DNA from: Bacteroidaceae bacterium
GTDB lineage: Bacteria > Bacteroidota > Bacteroidia > Bacteroidales > Bacteroidaceae
NCBI GenBank assembly: GCA_017448965.1
Contig: JAFSKK010000019.1
Coordinates: forward strand, 1-48,300
Direction: 5' to 3'
Length of the DNA: 48,300 bases
This document shows, piece after piece, positions 1-7,495 of the stretch (position 1 is its first letter; the number at the start of each line of letters is the position of its first letter). A program made the position numbers and the translations under genes. Below the pieces are notes generated by a model. That model ran no database searches. It saw nothing but the letters and a program-made list of their open reading frames with translations, and was not told where the DNA came from.

Positions 1-107
1 AAAATTGTCTAACTTTTTGTTGGAGAAATCATCCACAAACGGAACAAATGTAAGTTCTGAAAACCGATTTCATCAATAATAGGAACTTTGAAATTGACAT
101 TTTGTAA

Positions 108-281
108 GTGATTTTTTCTAATGACCGATTTGGGTTTATTATAAAGGAAGGCTACTCGTCAGTTGAAGGCATCCCAAGCAAGAAGGAGCACGGCACCCAC
201 ATTTACGACTTGCAAGGACGTCAGGTCAATGCTCCTTCGAAGGGAGTGTATCTCCACAAGGGGAGAAAGATGCTATTTTGA
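108..281 (+). pseudogene. C-terminal fragment of a secreted/surface protein
   Basis: A short in-frame stretch after a stop at 105-107 ends in IYDLQGRQV and then KGVYLHKGRKMLF before a TGA at 279-281. This is the C-terminal tail found on many Prevotella secreted proteins, possibly a sorting or anchoring tail. No start codon or upstream domain remains in frame, and the sequence before it is AT-rich with stops in all frames. I read it as the remnant of a larger gene, or the end of a frameshifted one. The same kind of tail closes the esterase (9372-11141) and the GH53 enzyme (32623-33888). Confidence 0.55.
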
Positions 282-327
282 GGGTGTTGACATTAAACAC
301 TTTCTGAGGAAGGACAAACCTGTATTT

Positions 328-1308
328 TTACAGGAAGACGCTGACGGCGAGCAGGAGACCGAAGAGGAAGATGTTGCGGGCGGTGGCTCCGAGCACTTGG
401 TTGAGTGCCTTGCCTTCGAGGGATTTGAGTTGACGGAAAGTGCGGAAATGGAGGATGAGGTAAATAAGCATCAGAGGATAGCGGATGCTGGAGAAGGGGT
501 AAAGAAAGAGGGCGACGAAAGCGAGGATGGTGGAGAAGACTCCCAGCCAAAGGTAGATGTCGGCAGCATCTTGTTCAGTTTCTATGCGCCCCTTTTCCTC
601 GCCATATCGCTTGATGCGCGACTCCATCATGCGGACAACAATGGTGCGCTTGCCACTCACACAGTCCTGGTTGCGGTCGCGGTAGTTGTTGACCATGAGG
701 AGATTGTCGGTCGCCATTCCCATAGCGAAGCCTGCGATGACAAGGGGGATGTTCCATCCGCCATCGGTCATGACGTAGTAGGTGAAGATGACGGGGATGA
801 GTCCGAAGAAGATGAGCACCAGCAGGTCGCCCCAACCGAGGTAGGAAAGGCGTGTGGTGTAGAGGAAGCAGAAGAGGACGCAGAGGATGCCCACGATGAG
901 GAGTTCCCACTGCGTATGGACGAGCAGGATGCCGATGCCCACAAGACAGGAGAGCACGGTCATGATGCCGATGCCCCACTGCATGGCACGTGGAGTGATC
1001 CACCCTTGTGCACAAGCGCGTTCAGGTCCCAGACGGTCTTCGCGGTCGGTGCCTTTGCGGAAGTCGAAATAGTCGTTGATGAGGTTGGCATCAATCTGCA
1101 TAAAGATGGCGAAGAGGAGGCAGAGGAGGAAGGAAGAATTGAAGAATTGAAGAATTGAAGAATTGAAGTCTTGTATAAAGTTGGGGGTGTCGCGGAGGAT
1201 GCGGGCGTATGCAAATGCACCACCAACCAACACGGGGGCGATGGCTCCTGTGAGTGTCTTGGGTCGGGCGGCGAGCACCCATGCTTTGAGAGAGTTGGTC
1301 TTTACCAT
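328..1308 (-). CDS. menA: 1,4-dihydroxy-2-naphthoate polyprenyltransferase
   Basis: MenA attaches the polyprenyl chain to 1,4-dihydroxy-2-naphthoate in menaquinone synthesis, in the inner membrane. The N-terminus KAWVLAARPKTLTGAIAPV and the prenyl-binding NDYFDFRKGTDREDR (first Asp-rich motif, about residues 77-91) are typical, as is the second region NNYRDRNQDCVSGKRT. Multiple hydrophobic helices follow. I chose the Met at 1306-1308 because homologues begin there and it clears the upstream MORN gene by 28 nt; an upstream Met at 1350 would overlap that gene. Residues 47-59 (FNSSILQF repeated) are encoded by four copies of an 8-bp repeat, lengthening the loop between helices 1 and 2. Confidence 0.93.
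   Translation of the reverse strand: MVKTNSLKAWVLAARPKTLTGAIAPVLVGGAFAYARILRDTPNFIQDFNSSILQFFNSSFLLCLLFAIFMQIDANLINDYFDFRKGTDREDRLGPERACAQGWITPRAMQWGIGIMTVLSCLVGIGILLVHTQWELLIVGILCVLFCFLYTTRLSYLGWGDLLVLIFFGLIPVIFTYYVMTDGGWNIPLVIAGFAMGMATDNLLMVNNYRDRNQDCVSGKRTIVVRMMESRIKRYGEEKGRIETEQDAADIYLWLGVFSTILAFVALFLYPFSSIRYPLMLIYLILHFRTFRQLKSLEGKALNQVLGATARNIFLFGLLLAVSVFL
1133..1168. repeat. 8-bp tandem repeat inside menA
   Basis: Four perfect copies of GAAGAATT plus a partial fifth lie within the menA reading frame. The same unit builds intergenic arrays at 5658-5772, 31454-31572 and 46810-46917. Here only one arm is present and it is translated. Four units plus the remnant keep the menA frame open. 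Confidence 0.9.
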
Positions 1309-1336
1309 GTCAGGAAACGCCCTGCGCGTGGGCTGT

Positions 1337-1966
1337 CTATTCGTCTTCACCCTTCCAATACTGGATGGTCAGGGTGTTGTTGGTGAAGAACATGGCGCCA
1401 AAGCCACGACGGTCGTTGTTCTTGTACTTGCCGTAATAGTAGTTACCATTATTATAATAGTAGATGCCGAGTCCGTCGCGCTTGCCATTGACGGTCTCAC
1501 CCACATACTTGTCGCCATTCTGATAGGTGAGCGACTCGAAGCGGTAGGTCTTGCCATAGTCGGCAGGAAGGAGGTATTTGTCGCCGTCCTTCATGATGTA
1601 GAGCGGGTCGCCTGTGGTCAAATCGTAACAAATGTAATGGTCGTTGCTTCCCACCTTGGCCACTTGTGTGCCCAGTTTGATGCCGAAGAGGAAATTGCCC
1701 AGACGGTATTGCCCATAGACAACCCCGTCGTTGTCGGTATAGTATGCCCCGAAGCCATAGACATTGCGAGTGCGGGTGATCTGTCCGAAATACTGCCCAT
1801 AGGATGATTTAGCGACACCGCTGGCGAAGTCTTTCACATAATCGACGAATGCCGCATCGTACTGTGAGGGTATCTGAGGATATTTGTCGAGGCGGGCAAA
1901 CTGAGCCTTTGCCGTCAGCACAAAACAGGTTGGCAACATGATAGCCAAGAATAGTATTTTACGCAT
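1337..1966 (-). CDS. Secreted MORN-repeat protein
   Basis: The protein begins with a signal peptide (MRKILFLAIMLPTCFVLTAKA) and carries MORN-type repeats near the C-terminus, for example YQNGDKYVGETVNGKRDGLG followed by YYYNNGNYYYGKYKNNDRRG. Related but degenerate Y-G-x-Y-x-x-G units lie further upstream. MORN repeats form beta-hairpin rods and do not by themselves give a function. The Met at 1964-1966 is preferred over the one at 1999, because the -7 promoter box at 1997-2004 would fall on the longer start. menA follows 28 nt downstream and is probably cotranscribed; no functional tie to menaquinone synthesis is evident. Confidence 0.85.
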   Translation of the reverse strand: MRKILFLAIMLPTCFVLTAKAQFARLDKYPQIPSQYDAAFVDYVKDFASGVAKSSYGQYFGQITRTRNVYGFGAYYTDNDGVVYGQYRLGNFLFGIKLGTQVAKVGSNDHYICYDLTTGDPLYIMKDGDKYLLPADYGKTYRFESLTYQNGDKYVGETVNGKRDGLGIYYYNNGNYYYGKYKNNDRRGFGAMFFTNNTLTIQYWKGEDE

Positions 1967-1996
1967 GGGATGTATAATTTTACTAAAAAAACTGTG

Positions 1997-2004
1997 CAAA
2001 AGTA
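1997..2004 (-). promoter_or_regulatory. -7 promoter box, MORN protein-menA
   Basis: Minus strand TACTTTTG fits the Bacteroidetes TAnnTTTG box, 31 nt before the chosen start. A TTG (plus-strand CAA at 2028-2030) lies 23 nt upstream. Confidence 0.65.
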
Positions 2005-2047
2005 CACATAAATACTGAATTTTACGACAAGGGATTAAACCTTTTGT

Positions 2048-2055
2048 TAACTTTG
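2048..2055 (+). promoter_or_regulatory. -7 promoter box, outer-membrane barrel gene
   Basis: TAACTTTG matches TAnnTTTG and lies 50 nt before the start at 2106. No convincing -33 element was seen. Confidence 0.6.
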
Positions 2056-2105
2056 CAGTCGATTTAGCTGTATTCTTGAAAAAAACTATAATAACAAATC
2101 ACAAT

Positions 2106-5039
2106 ATGAAGAAATTTTTACTCACTCTGTCCCTCACTTTGGTGGGGCTAAGTGTTACGGCCCAGTCGAAATATAACGTGACAGGATACATCCTGGACGA
2201 AGAGACTGGAGAGGGCATTTTGTCGGCTTCTGTGCGTATTCTTTCTCTGCCAGACAGCACGATGAAAGGTGGTGCAGCAACCGATGCCAATGGTTCTTTT
2301 ACGGTAAAAGACATCGAGAAAGGAAAGTATGTGGCGAAAATCACGTTTGTCGGCTACAAGGAGCGCTTGATGCCTTTCGACACGAGCAGCAAAAAGGGCA
2401 AAAGCGTTGACATTGGCTATATTCTTCTCACACCCGATTCGAAACTGCTGAAGCAGGCAGAAGTAACGGCCAATGCCGCACAAGTGCAGGTGAGCGGAGA
2501 CTCGCTGGTGTATAACGCTTCGGCTTTCCGCACGGCAGAAGGCTCTGTGCTGGAAGAACTGGTGAAGAAACTGCCAGGTGCCAAGGTGGACAGCGAGGGC
2601 AACATCACCATCAACGGAAAGACGGTGAAGAAGATTCTGGTGAACGGAAAAGAGTTCTTCTTGAACGACACGAAAGTGGCCATGCAGAACATTCCGACCG
2701 ACATGATTGAAACGCTGAAGAGTTATGACAGGAAGAGCGACTTCAGCCGTGTGACCGGCATTGACGACGGTGAGGAAGAGACGGTGCTTGACCTGGGTGT
2801 GAAGAAGGGCATGAACAACGGTTGGTTTGGCAACTTCGATGCAGGCTACGGTACGGAGAAGCGCTATTCGGAGCGACTGATGCTGAACCGTTTCACGGAA
2901 CAAGACCGCTACACCTTGCTGGGCGGTGCCAACAACACGGGAGAACGTGGTTTTGGTGGCGGACGCGGCTGGGGCGGCAACAACAATGGTCTGAGAAGCA
3001 TGAAGAATGCGGGCTTCGACTTCAGCACCAACAGAACAAAACTGGAAATGGGTGGAAGCCTCTTCTACCGCTACAATGGAACGGACACGTGGAACCAGTC
3101 AGCGGTGCAGAGTTTCGTCACCTCAAGCGGTGCCTTCAGCAACAGCGAGAGCCTGAGCCGCAGCAGTGCTCACAACTGGAACCTCAATTTCCGCATGGAA
3201 TGGAAACCCGACTCAATGACCAACATCATTTTCCGTCCATCGGGAAGTCTGTCGCGCAGCAAGGGCTACAACACCAACCAGTCGGCCACCTTCAATCAAG
3301 ACCCCAACGACTACACGGATGACCCACTCGCGTATGCTGCAGAGCAGTTTGATGCCGACGAGGTCTTGAACCTGATTGTCAACACCAACACAAGCCTGCA
3401 GCAAACTTACACCGACTCACGCCGCATCGCTGGAGAACTGCAACTGAACCGCCGTCTGAACAACGAGGGACGCAACATCACTTTCCGCGCCACGGGCAAT
3501 GCATCGGGTTCGGACAGCAAGCAACTGTCGGCTGCACAGATCCGCTTTAAGACCGGCGACACAGAGACTACCAACAACCGCTACTACACCACTCCTGGAC
3601 GGAGCAGTGCCTTCAGCGCACAACTGACTTACTCGGAGCCGATTGCCAAGAAGACTTATCTGCAGTTCTCCTACCGATTCAACTACAGCTACAACAAGTC
3701 TGACCGCCAGGCATTCACATTAGACCCAGTTGCCTACACGGATCTGGCTTATGCATTGGGTTCCTATCGCTACGACATCAATGGCGCCATTGACTACATG
3801 CTCTCCAATGGCTACAACCTGAATGGTGCCGAGGAGGATGAGGCTGCCAACAAATTAAGCCAATATTCGGTATATAAGAACTTCGACCACACCATCAGCG
3901 TCAGTTTCCGCAAGGTGACAGATGCCTACAACTTCAGTGCAGGCATCGACCTGCTGCCGCAGCGCAGTGTGCTCGACTATAAGTATATGGGCACACAATA
4001 TCCAACCATCACGCGCAATGTGTTCAACTTCGCGCCTAACGTGGATTTGCGCTACAATTTCGACAAGCAGACGAACCTGCGCGTGTCTTATCGTGGTCGC
4101 ACGTCACAACCCAGCATGACGAACCTGCTCGACATTACAGATGACTCCAACCCTCTCAACATCACCAAGGGTAACCCAGGATTGAAGCCTTCGTTCAGCC
4201 ACAACATCAACTTCAACTACCACTCCTTCAAGATGGAGCACCAACGTGGCATCTTCGCATGGGGAGGTGTGAGCATGACACAGAACAGCATCGCCAACCG
4301 CACCAGCTACGACGCGACAACAGGTGTGAGCACCACACGTCCAGAAAACATCAATGGAAACTGGAACGGCTGGTTTGGTGGCGGCTTCAATACATCGCTC
4401 GACAAGAACAACTACTTCACGTTCGACAACTTCACCTCGCTGAACTACAACCACCGCGTGAGCTATCTTGACCCCAAGCAGTACACAGAGGAGAAGTCGA
4501 AGACCAACACGTTCGGCATCAGCGAAGACATCAGCTTCGGCTTCCGCAAGGACTGGTTTGAAATCAGCCTGAACGGTGATGTGAACTACAACACATCGCG
4601 CAACTCAGTCCTCACAACGGGTAATCTGGACACATGGGACTTCAGCTATGGTGCTGACATGAACCTCAACTTCAACAACGGCATCTCCTTCTCGACGGAC
4701 ATCAGTGAGAACAGCCGTCGTGGCTATGCTTCATCAAGCATGAACACGAACGAACTCATCTGGAATGCGCAAGTGAGCAAATCCTTCCTGAAGGGCAATG
4801 CCTTGACCGTCAGTCTCCAATGGAACGACATCTTGCAGAAGCGCAGCAATATCAGCCGCACTATCGACTCATATCGTAGCAGCGACTCGCGCTACAACGC
4901 CATCTATTCCTACGGTATGGTGCATGTCATCTACAAGCTGAACATCTTTGGCGGCAAGAACGCACACGGCACCAATAACGGTATGCCACCGATGGGTGGT
5001 TGGGGCGGTGGCCGTCCTGGTGGCGGTGGATGGAGATAA
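2106..5039 (+). CDS. Outer-membrane beta-barrel protein with plug
   Basis: A 977-residue protein with signal peptide (MKKFLLTLSLTLVGLSVTAQ), a CarboxypepD_reg-like domain (about residues 22-105, VTGYILDEETGEGILSASV), a plug-like domain (about 115-220, including LPGAKVDSEGNITINGKTVK) and a long barrel rich in alternating aromatics. The barrel resembles the OMP_b-brl_3 family rather than SusC, and no SusD partner is adjacent. The C-terminus is a Gly-Pro-Trp-rich tail after residue 955, unusual for a barrel. I chose the second Met, where the signal peptide starts and which suits the promoter at 2048-2055. It is probably TonB-dependent; the substrate is unknown. The gene is monocistronic and ends at a bidirectional terminator. 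Confidence 0.88.
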   Translation: MKKFLLTLSLTLVGLSVTAQSKYNVTGYILDEETGEGILSASVRILSLPDSTMKGGAATDANGSFTVKDIEKGKYVAKITFVGYKERLMPFDTSSKKGKSVDIGYILLTPDSKLLKQAEVTANAAQVQVSGDSLVYNASAFRTAEGSVLEELVKKLPGAKVDSEGNITINGKTVKKILVNGKEFFLNDTKVAMQNIPTDMIETLKSYDRKSDFSRVTGIDDGEEETVLDLGVKKGMNNGWFGNFDAGYGTEKRYSERLMLNRFTEQDRYTLLGGANNTGERGFGGGRGWGGNNNGLRSMKNAGFDFSTNRTKLEMGGSLFYRYNGTDTWNQSAVQSFVTSSGAFSNSESLSRSSAHNWNLNFRMEWKPDSMTNIIFRPSGSLSRSKGYNTNQSATFNQDPNDYTDDPLAYAAEQFDADEVLNLIVNTNTSLQQTYTDSRRIAGELQLNRRLNNEGRNITFRATGNASGSDSKQLSAAQIRFKTGDTETTNNRYYTTPGRSSAFSAQLTYSEPIAKKTYLQFSYRFNYSYNKSDRQAFTLDPVAYTDLAYALGSYRYDINGAIDYMLSNGYNLNGAEEDEAANKLSQYSVYKNFDHTISVSFRKVTDAYNFSAGIDLLPQRSVLDYKYMGTQYPTITRNVFNFAPNVDLRYNFDKQTNLRVSYRGRTSQPSMTNLLDITDDSNPLNITKGNPGLKPSFSHNINFNYHSFKMEHQRGIFAWGGVSMTQNSIANRTSYDATTGVSTTRPENINGNWNGWFGGGFNTSLDKNNYFTFDNFTSLNYNHRVSYLDPKQYTEEKSKTNTFGISEDISFGFRKDWFEISLNGDVNYNTSRNSVLTTGNLDTWDFSYGADMNLNFNNGISFSTDISENSRRGYASSSMNTNELIWNAQVSKSFLKGNALTVSLQWNDILQKRSNISRTIDSYRSSDSRYNAIYSYGMVHVIYKLNIFGGKNAHGTNNGMPPMGGWGGGRPGGGGWR

Positions 5040-5065
5040 CATCTACAACCCAAGTGAACACAAAA

Positions 5066-5099
5066 AAGGCTCGACTCACGAGATGGTGGGTCGAGCCTT
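5066..5099. terminator. Bidirectional terminator, barrel gene/rsmD
   Basis: A 14-bp stem (AAGGCTCGACTCAC, one G-T wobble) with a 6-nt loop stands between convergent genes. A-rich sequence on the left and T-rich sequence on the right allow termination in both directions. Confidence 0.85.
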
Positions 5100-5121
5100 C
5101 TTTATGTGTTTTTTCAAGCAA

Positions 5122-5652
5122 CTATTTGAAGAACGAAAAGTTCACGCTGCCATAGTTGCGGTGGTCGATGAAACGGGGATGGGCAGAGAAGTCGTAATCT
5201 TTGCCGTGTTCAAGAATGAGGATGCCACCTTCGTTCAACAGCGGCAAGGCTGCATCTGGTATCTCCTTCAAATTCTCCAAGGCATAAGGAGGATCCGCAA
5301 AAATCAAATCGTAACGCTCCTTACACGCACGTACATATTTAAATACGTCACCCTTCAACGGCACCCATTCCTTCGCTTGGAGTTCCTTCTGGACACGTGC
5401 CAAGAACTGCCAATGCTTGAAGTCCTTCTCCACCGACACTACCTTTCCACATCCACGCGAAGCCAGTTCCAAACCGATGGAACCCGTTCCGGCAAAGAGG
5501 TCTAGCGCTGTAGGAGCCTCGTCGAAGTCCACATAGACATTCTCCAAGATATTGAACAGTCCCTCTTTGGCAAAGTCGGTCGTGGGCCTTGCCTTAAAAC
5601 CTGTAGGTGTAGGGATGTGACGTCCCTTGTATTTGCCTCGGATGATGCGCAT
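5122..5652 (-). CDS. rsmD: 16S rRNA (guanine-966-N2)-methyltransferase
   Basis: RsmD methylates G966 of 16S rRNA using S-adenosylmethionine during assembly of the small subunit. The 176-residue protein has the family start MRIIRGKYKGR, the segment RPTTDFAKEGLFN (residues 22-34), the SAM-binding DLFAGTGSIGLE (51-62) and catalytic DPPY (120-123). Length is normal. It is the last gene of a minus-strand unit behind the DUF3822 gene, but a 120-nt spacer of paired repeats separates the two. Confidence 0.95.
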   Translation of the reverse strand: MRIIRGKYKGRHIPTPTGFKARPTTDFAKEGLFNILENVYVDFDEAPTALDLFAGTGSIGLELASRGCGKVVSVEKDFKHWQFLARVQKELQAKEWVPLKGDVFKYVRACKERYDLIFADPPYALENLKEIPDAALPLLNEGGILILEHGKDYDFSAHPRFIDHRNYGSVNFSFFK

Positions 5653-5657
5653 TAAAG

Positions 5658-5772
5658 AGAATTGAAGAATTAAAGAATTGAAAGATTGAAAAGAATATTA
5701 CTCGATAATATTAATGAAAAAGTGGAAGGAAAGACTATTTCAATTCTTCAATCCTTCAATTTTTCAATTTTC
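5658..5772. repeat. Inverted pair of 8-bp tandem arrays
   Basis: The left arm (5658-5693) carries GAATTGAA-like units and the right arm (5737-5772) carries TTCAATTC-like units, separated by about 43 nt. The arms are complementary enough to form a long A-T-rich hairpin filling the DUF3822-rsmD gap. Confidence 0.85.
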
Positions 5773-6582
5773 TCAAAAACCACAAATGAGAAGGGTCTGC
5801 ATGTCGTAGGGAATGAAGCTATTGCCCATAGTCAACCTTTCCTTGAAGTCCTCACTACGGTCGATGACAGAGACGTTCTGCAAGAAATATTTGATTTTCT
5901 TTGAGAGTTCCACCGTTCGCAGCTCCACGTCGCCCACAATGAAGAGCGAGTCATCCACTTGGTCGAAGCCCAATTCTTTCCACACATTGAGCGTGTAATA
6001 CTGGATGTCCGCCACACTCGTGGCCACATAGGTGTTCACAAACAGCATTCGACCTTGTTCAAAAGCGTAGAGCGTCATTTCCTTTTCATGTAGATAGACA
6101 TACATCTTCCTACCAGGGCCAAAGAGGCTTTTTTCGCTGAAGAACTCAATCAGTGTACTGGCCGATGCATAGAAGCGTGCACGTGGAAAATCATCAAGCA
6201 ATAACTGATAGATGTTTTTGTCAAGTCCAAACACGATGGCGATGCCTGAACGGCGTAGCACATTATAACTGACATGACGCAAAGTATCTTTCGGGAATGT
6301 GAACTGATACACATCCTTAATGTCTTCCTTCTTGAAGGCAGCCACCGGCACCGTGGTGAAGCACGGTGTGGCAATGAGCACATTCACACGCTGATATTGC
6401 TGCTGCAACATCGGTTCATGCATCAACGCATCCTTCAGGTTCGCCGCCAACGAGACGGTGTGGTTCACATCCCACGCTTTATATTCAAATGGGGTCTCTT
6501 GACCAGGAGCGTAAGTGCAAAAAGAAAGTCCATTCGAGCAGACCCGAATGGACAAACTTTTATTCAATACTTCATTCATCAT
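5773..6582 (-). CDS. DUF3822 family protein
   Basis: A 269-residue cytoplasmic protein with no signal peptide or membrane segment. Sequence and position match the Bacteroidetes DUF3822 family, which is commonly found just upstream of rsmD. Segments such as KMYVYLHEKEMTLYAFEQG and QYYTLNVWKELGFDQVDDS recall actin-like (ASKHA) ATPase-fold proteins, but I see no clear phosphate-binding motif, so enzymatic activity is not claimed. The start overlaps the stop of the preceding gene by an ATGA, suggesting translational coupling. Function is unknown; the neighbourhood only hints at ribosome or envelope biogenesis. Confidence 0.8.
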   Translation of the reverse strand: MMNEVLNKSLSIRVCSNGLSFCTYAPGQETPFEYKAWDVNHTVSLAANLKDALMHEPMLQQQYQRVNVLIATPCFTTVPVAAFKKEDIKDVYQFTFPKDTLRHVSYNVLRRSGIAIVFGLDKNIYQLLLDDFPRARFYASASTLIEFFSEKSLFGPGRKMYVYLHEKEMTLYAFEQGRMLFVNTYVATSVADIQYYTLNVWKELGFDQVDDSLFIVGDVELRTVELSKKIKYFLQNVSVIDRSEDFKERLTMGNSFIPYDMQTLLICGF

Positions 6583-7328
6583 TCCCAGTTACCTGCCATC
6601 TTGTTGTTAGCGTCTTCGAGGTCACCGATTCGGAGTCCGTACCATTCACCCTCCGTCTGGTCCTCATTGTCAAGCATCAACTCAGCACGGTTTCTGTGAC
6701 GCTTCTTCAAGTCAGCTTTCAGGCTCTTGATTTTCTTCTCGCTCATGCCGTCCATGTAGTCTTCCAGACGAGCACGGAACTCAACCATCATGTCAAACTC
6801 GTTAGACTTCATGTTGAAAGCTGCTTTCTTGCGCAGTTCAATGATGCCCTGATAGACTGTGTCGGACTTGGAAGGATCGAATGTGGAGTGAACCACCATG
6901 AAGGTGCCGTCAGCCTTGCGACCAATGGGCACATACTTCATTGAGTCAGGATTAGCAATGCCCAACTTCTCGGCAGCCGTTATCCATACGGTGTCACGCT
7001 TGATGATGCCTTTAGCCACAGCCTCCCTCTCGGTCATGCCGGCTTCCAGCTGATCGTCAGTCAATTCACCCTCCTTGATGATTTTGTCCACGGTCTTACC
7101 GTTCTTCACATAATCAATCAAAGAGTCAATCGTGCCGCAATACTCGCCAAATGTCATCTTGTACTGCTCTTCCGCATTGCGGATGTCCATCAGACGAGCA
7201 ATAACGAGTTTCTCACGTGCTGCCTTCTCCTCGTCGAAGGCAATGTCGCTGTAGATGCTGTAAAAGCATGCAGCAACGAGGCCCAATGTACAAAGTACCA
7301 GGATACCGTTTACAATACTTTTTTTCAT
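6579..7328 (-). CDS. Membrane-anchored protein, function unknown
   Basis: A 249-residue protein with one N-terminal hydrophobic helix (MKKSIVNGILVLCTLGLVAACFYSI, given here from its two halves: basic start, then a helix of about 18 residues) followed by a charged helix containing AREKLVIARLMDIRNAEEQY. A single helix running into an amphipathic one resembles type II/IV pseudopilins, but no prepilin peptidase site is evident. The C-terminal half is charged, with KKIKSLKADLKKRHRNRAEL. The chosen Met follows the promoter box at 7437-7444. It is translationally coupled to the DUF3822 gene. I do not recognise a function. Confidence 0.75.
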   Translation of the reverse strand: MKKSIVNGILVLCTLGLVAACFYSIYSDIAFDEEKAAREKLVIARLMDIRNAEEQYKMTFGEYCGTIDSLIDYVKNGKTVDKIIKEGELTDDQLEAGMTEREAVAKGIIKRDTVWITAAEKLGIANPDSMKYVPIGRKADGTFMVVHSTFDPSKSDTVYQGIIELRKKAAFNMKSNEFDMMVEFRARLEDYMDGMSEKKIKSLKADLKKRHRNRAELMLDNEDQTEGEWYGLRIGDLEDANNKMAGNWE

Positions 7329-7436
7329 GATATGTTTTGTTAATTTTTTATTGATTACACACCTTTTTACTGTCTTGAAAGCAAGTTTTTCTCCTTCACT
7401 TACAATCCAGTTCATAAATAATCGCTATATTCGTGG

Positions 7437-7444
7437 CAAAAATA
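7437..7444 (-). promoter_or_regulatory. -7 promoter box for 7328-5122 operon
   Basis: Minus strand TATTTTTG fits TAnnTTTG in the divergent gap between the membrane protein gene and the helicase gene. It leaves a leader of about 100 nt. Confidence 0.5.
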
Positions 7445-7495
7445 AGCATAAAATTTTAATTGCAACCACAACTTTCAGCATTTTTTTGAAAAAAG

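Noticed and set aside
163-1158. 331-codon plus-strand ORF opposite menA
   Set aside because: Acidic, low-complexity translation with no domain; it is the antisense shadow of menA, which has clear family motifs.
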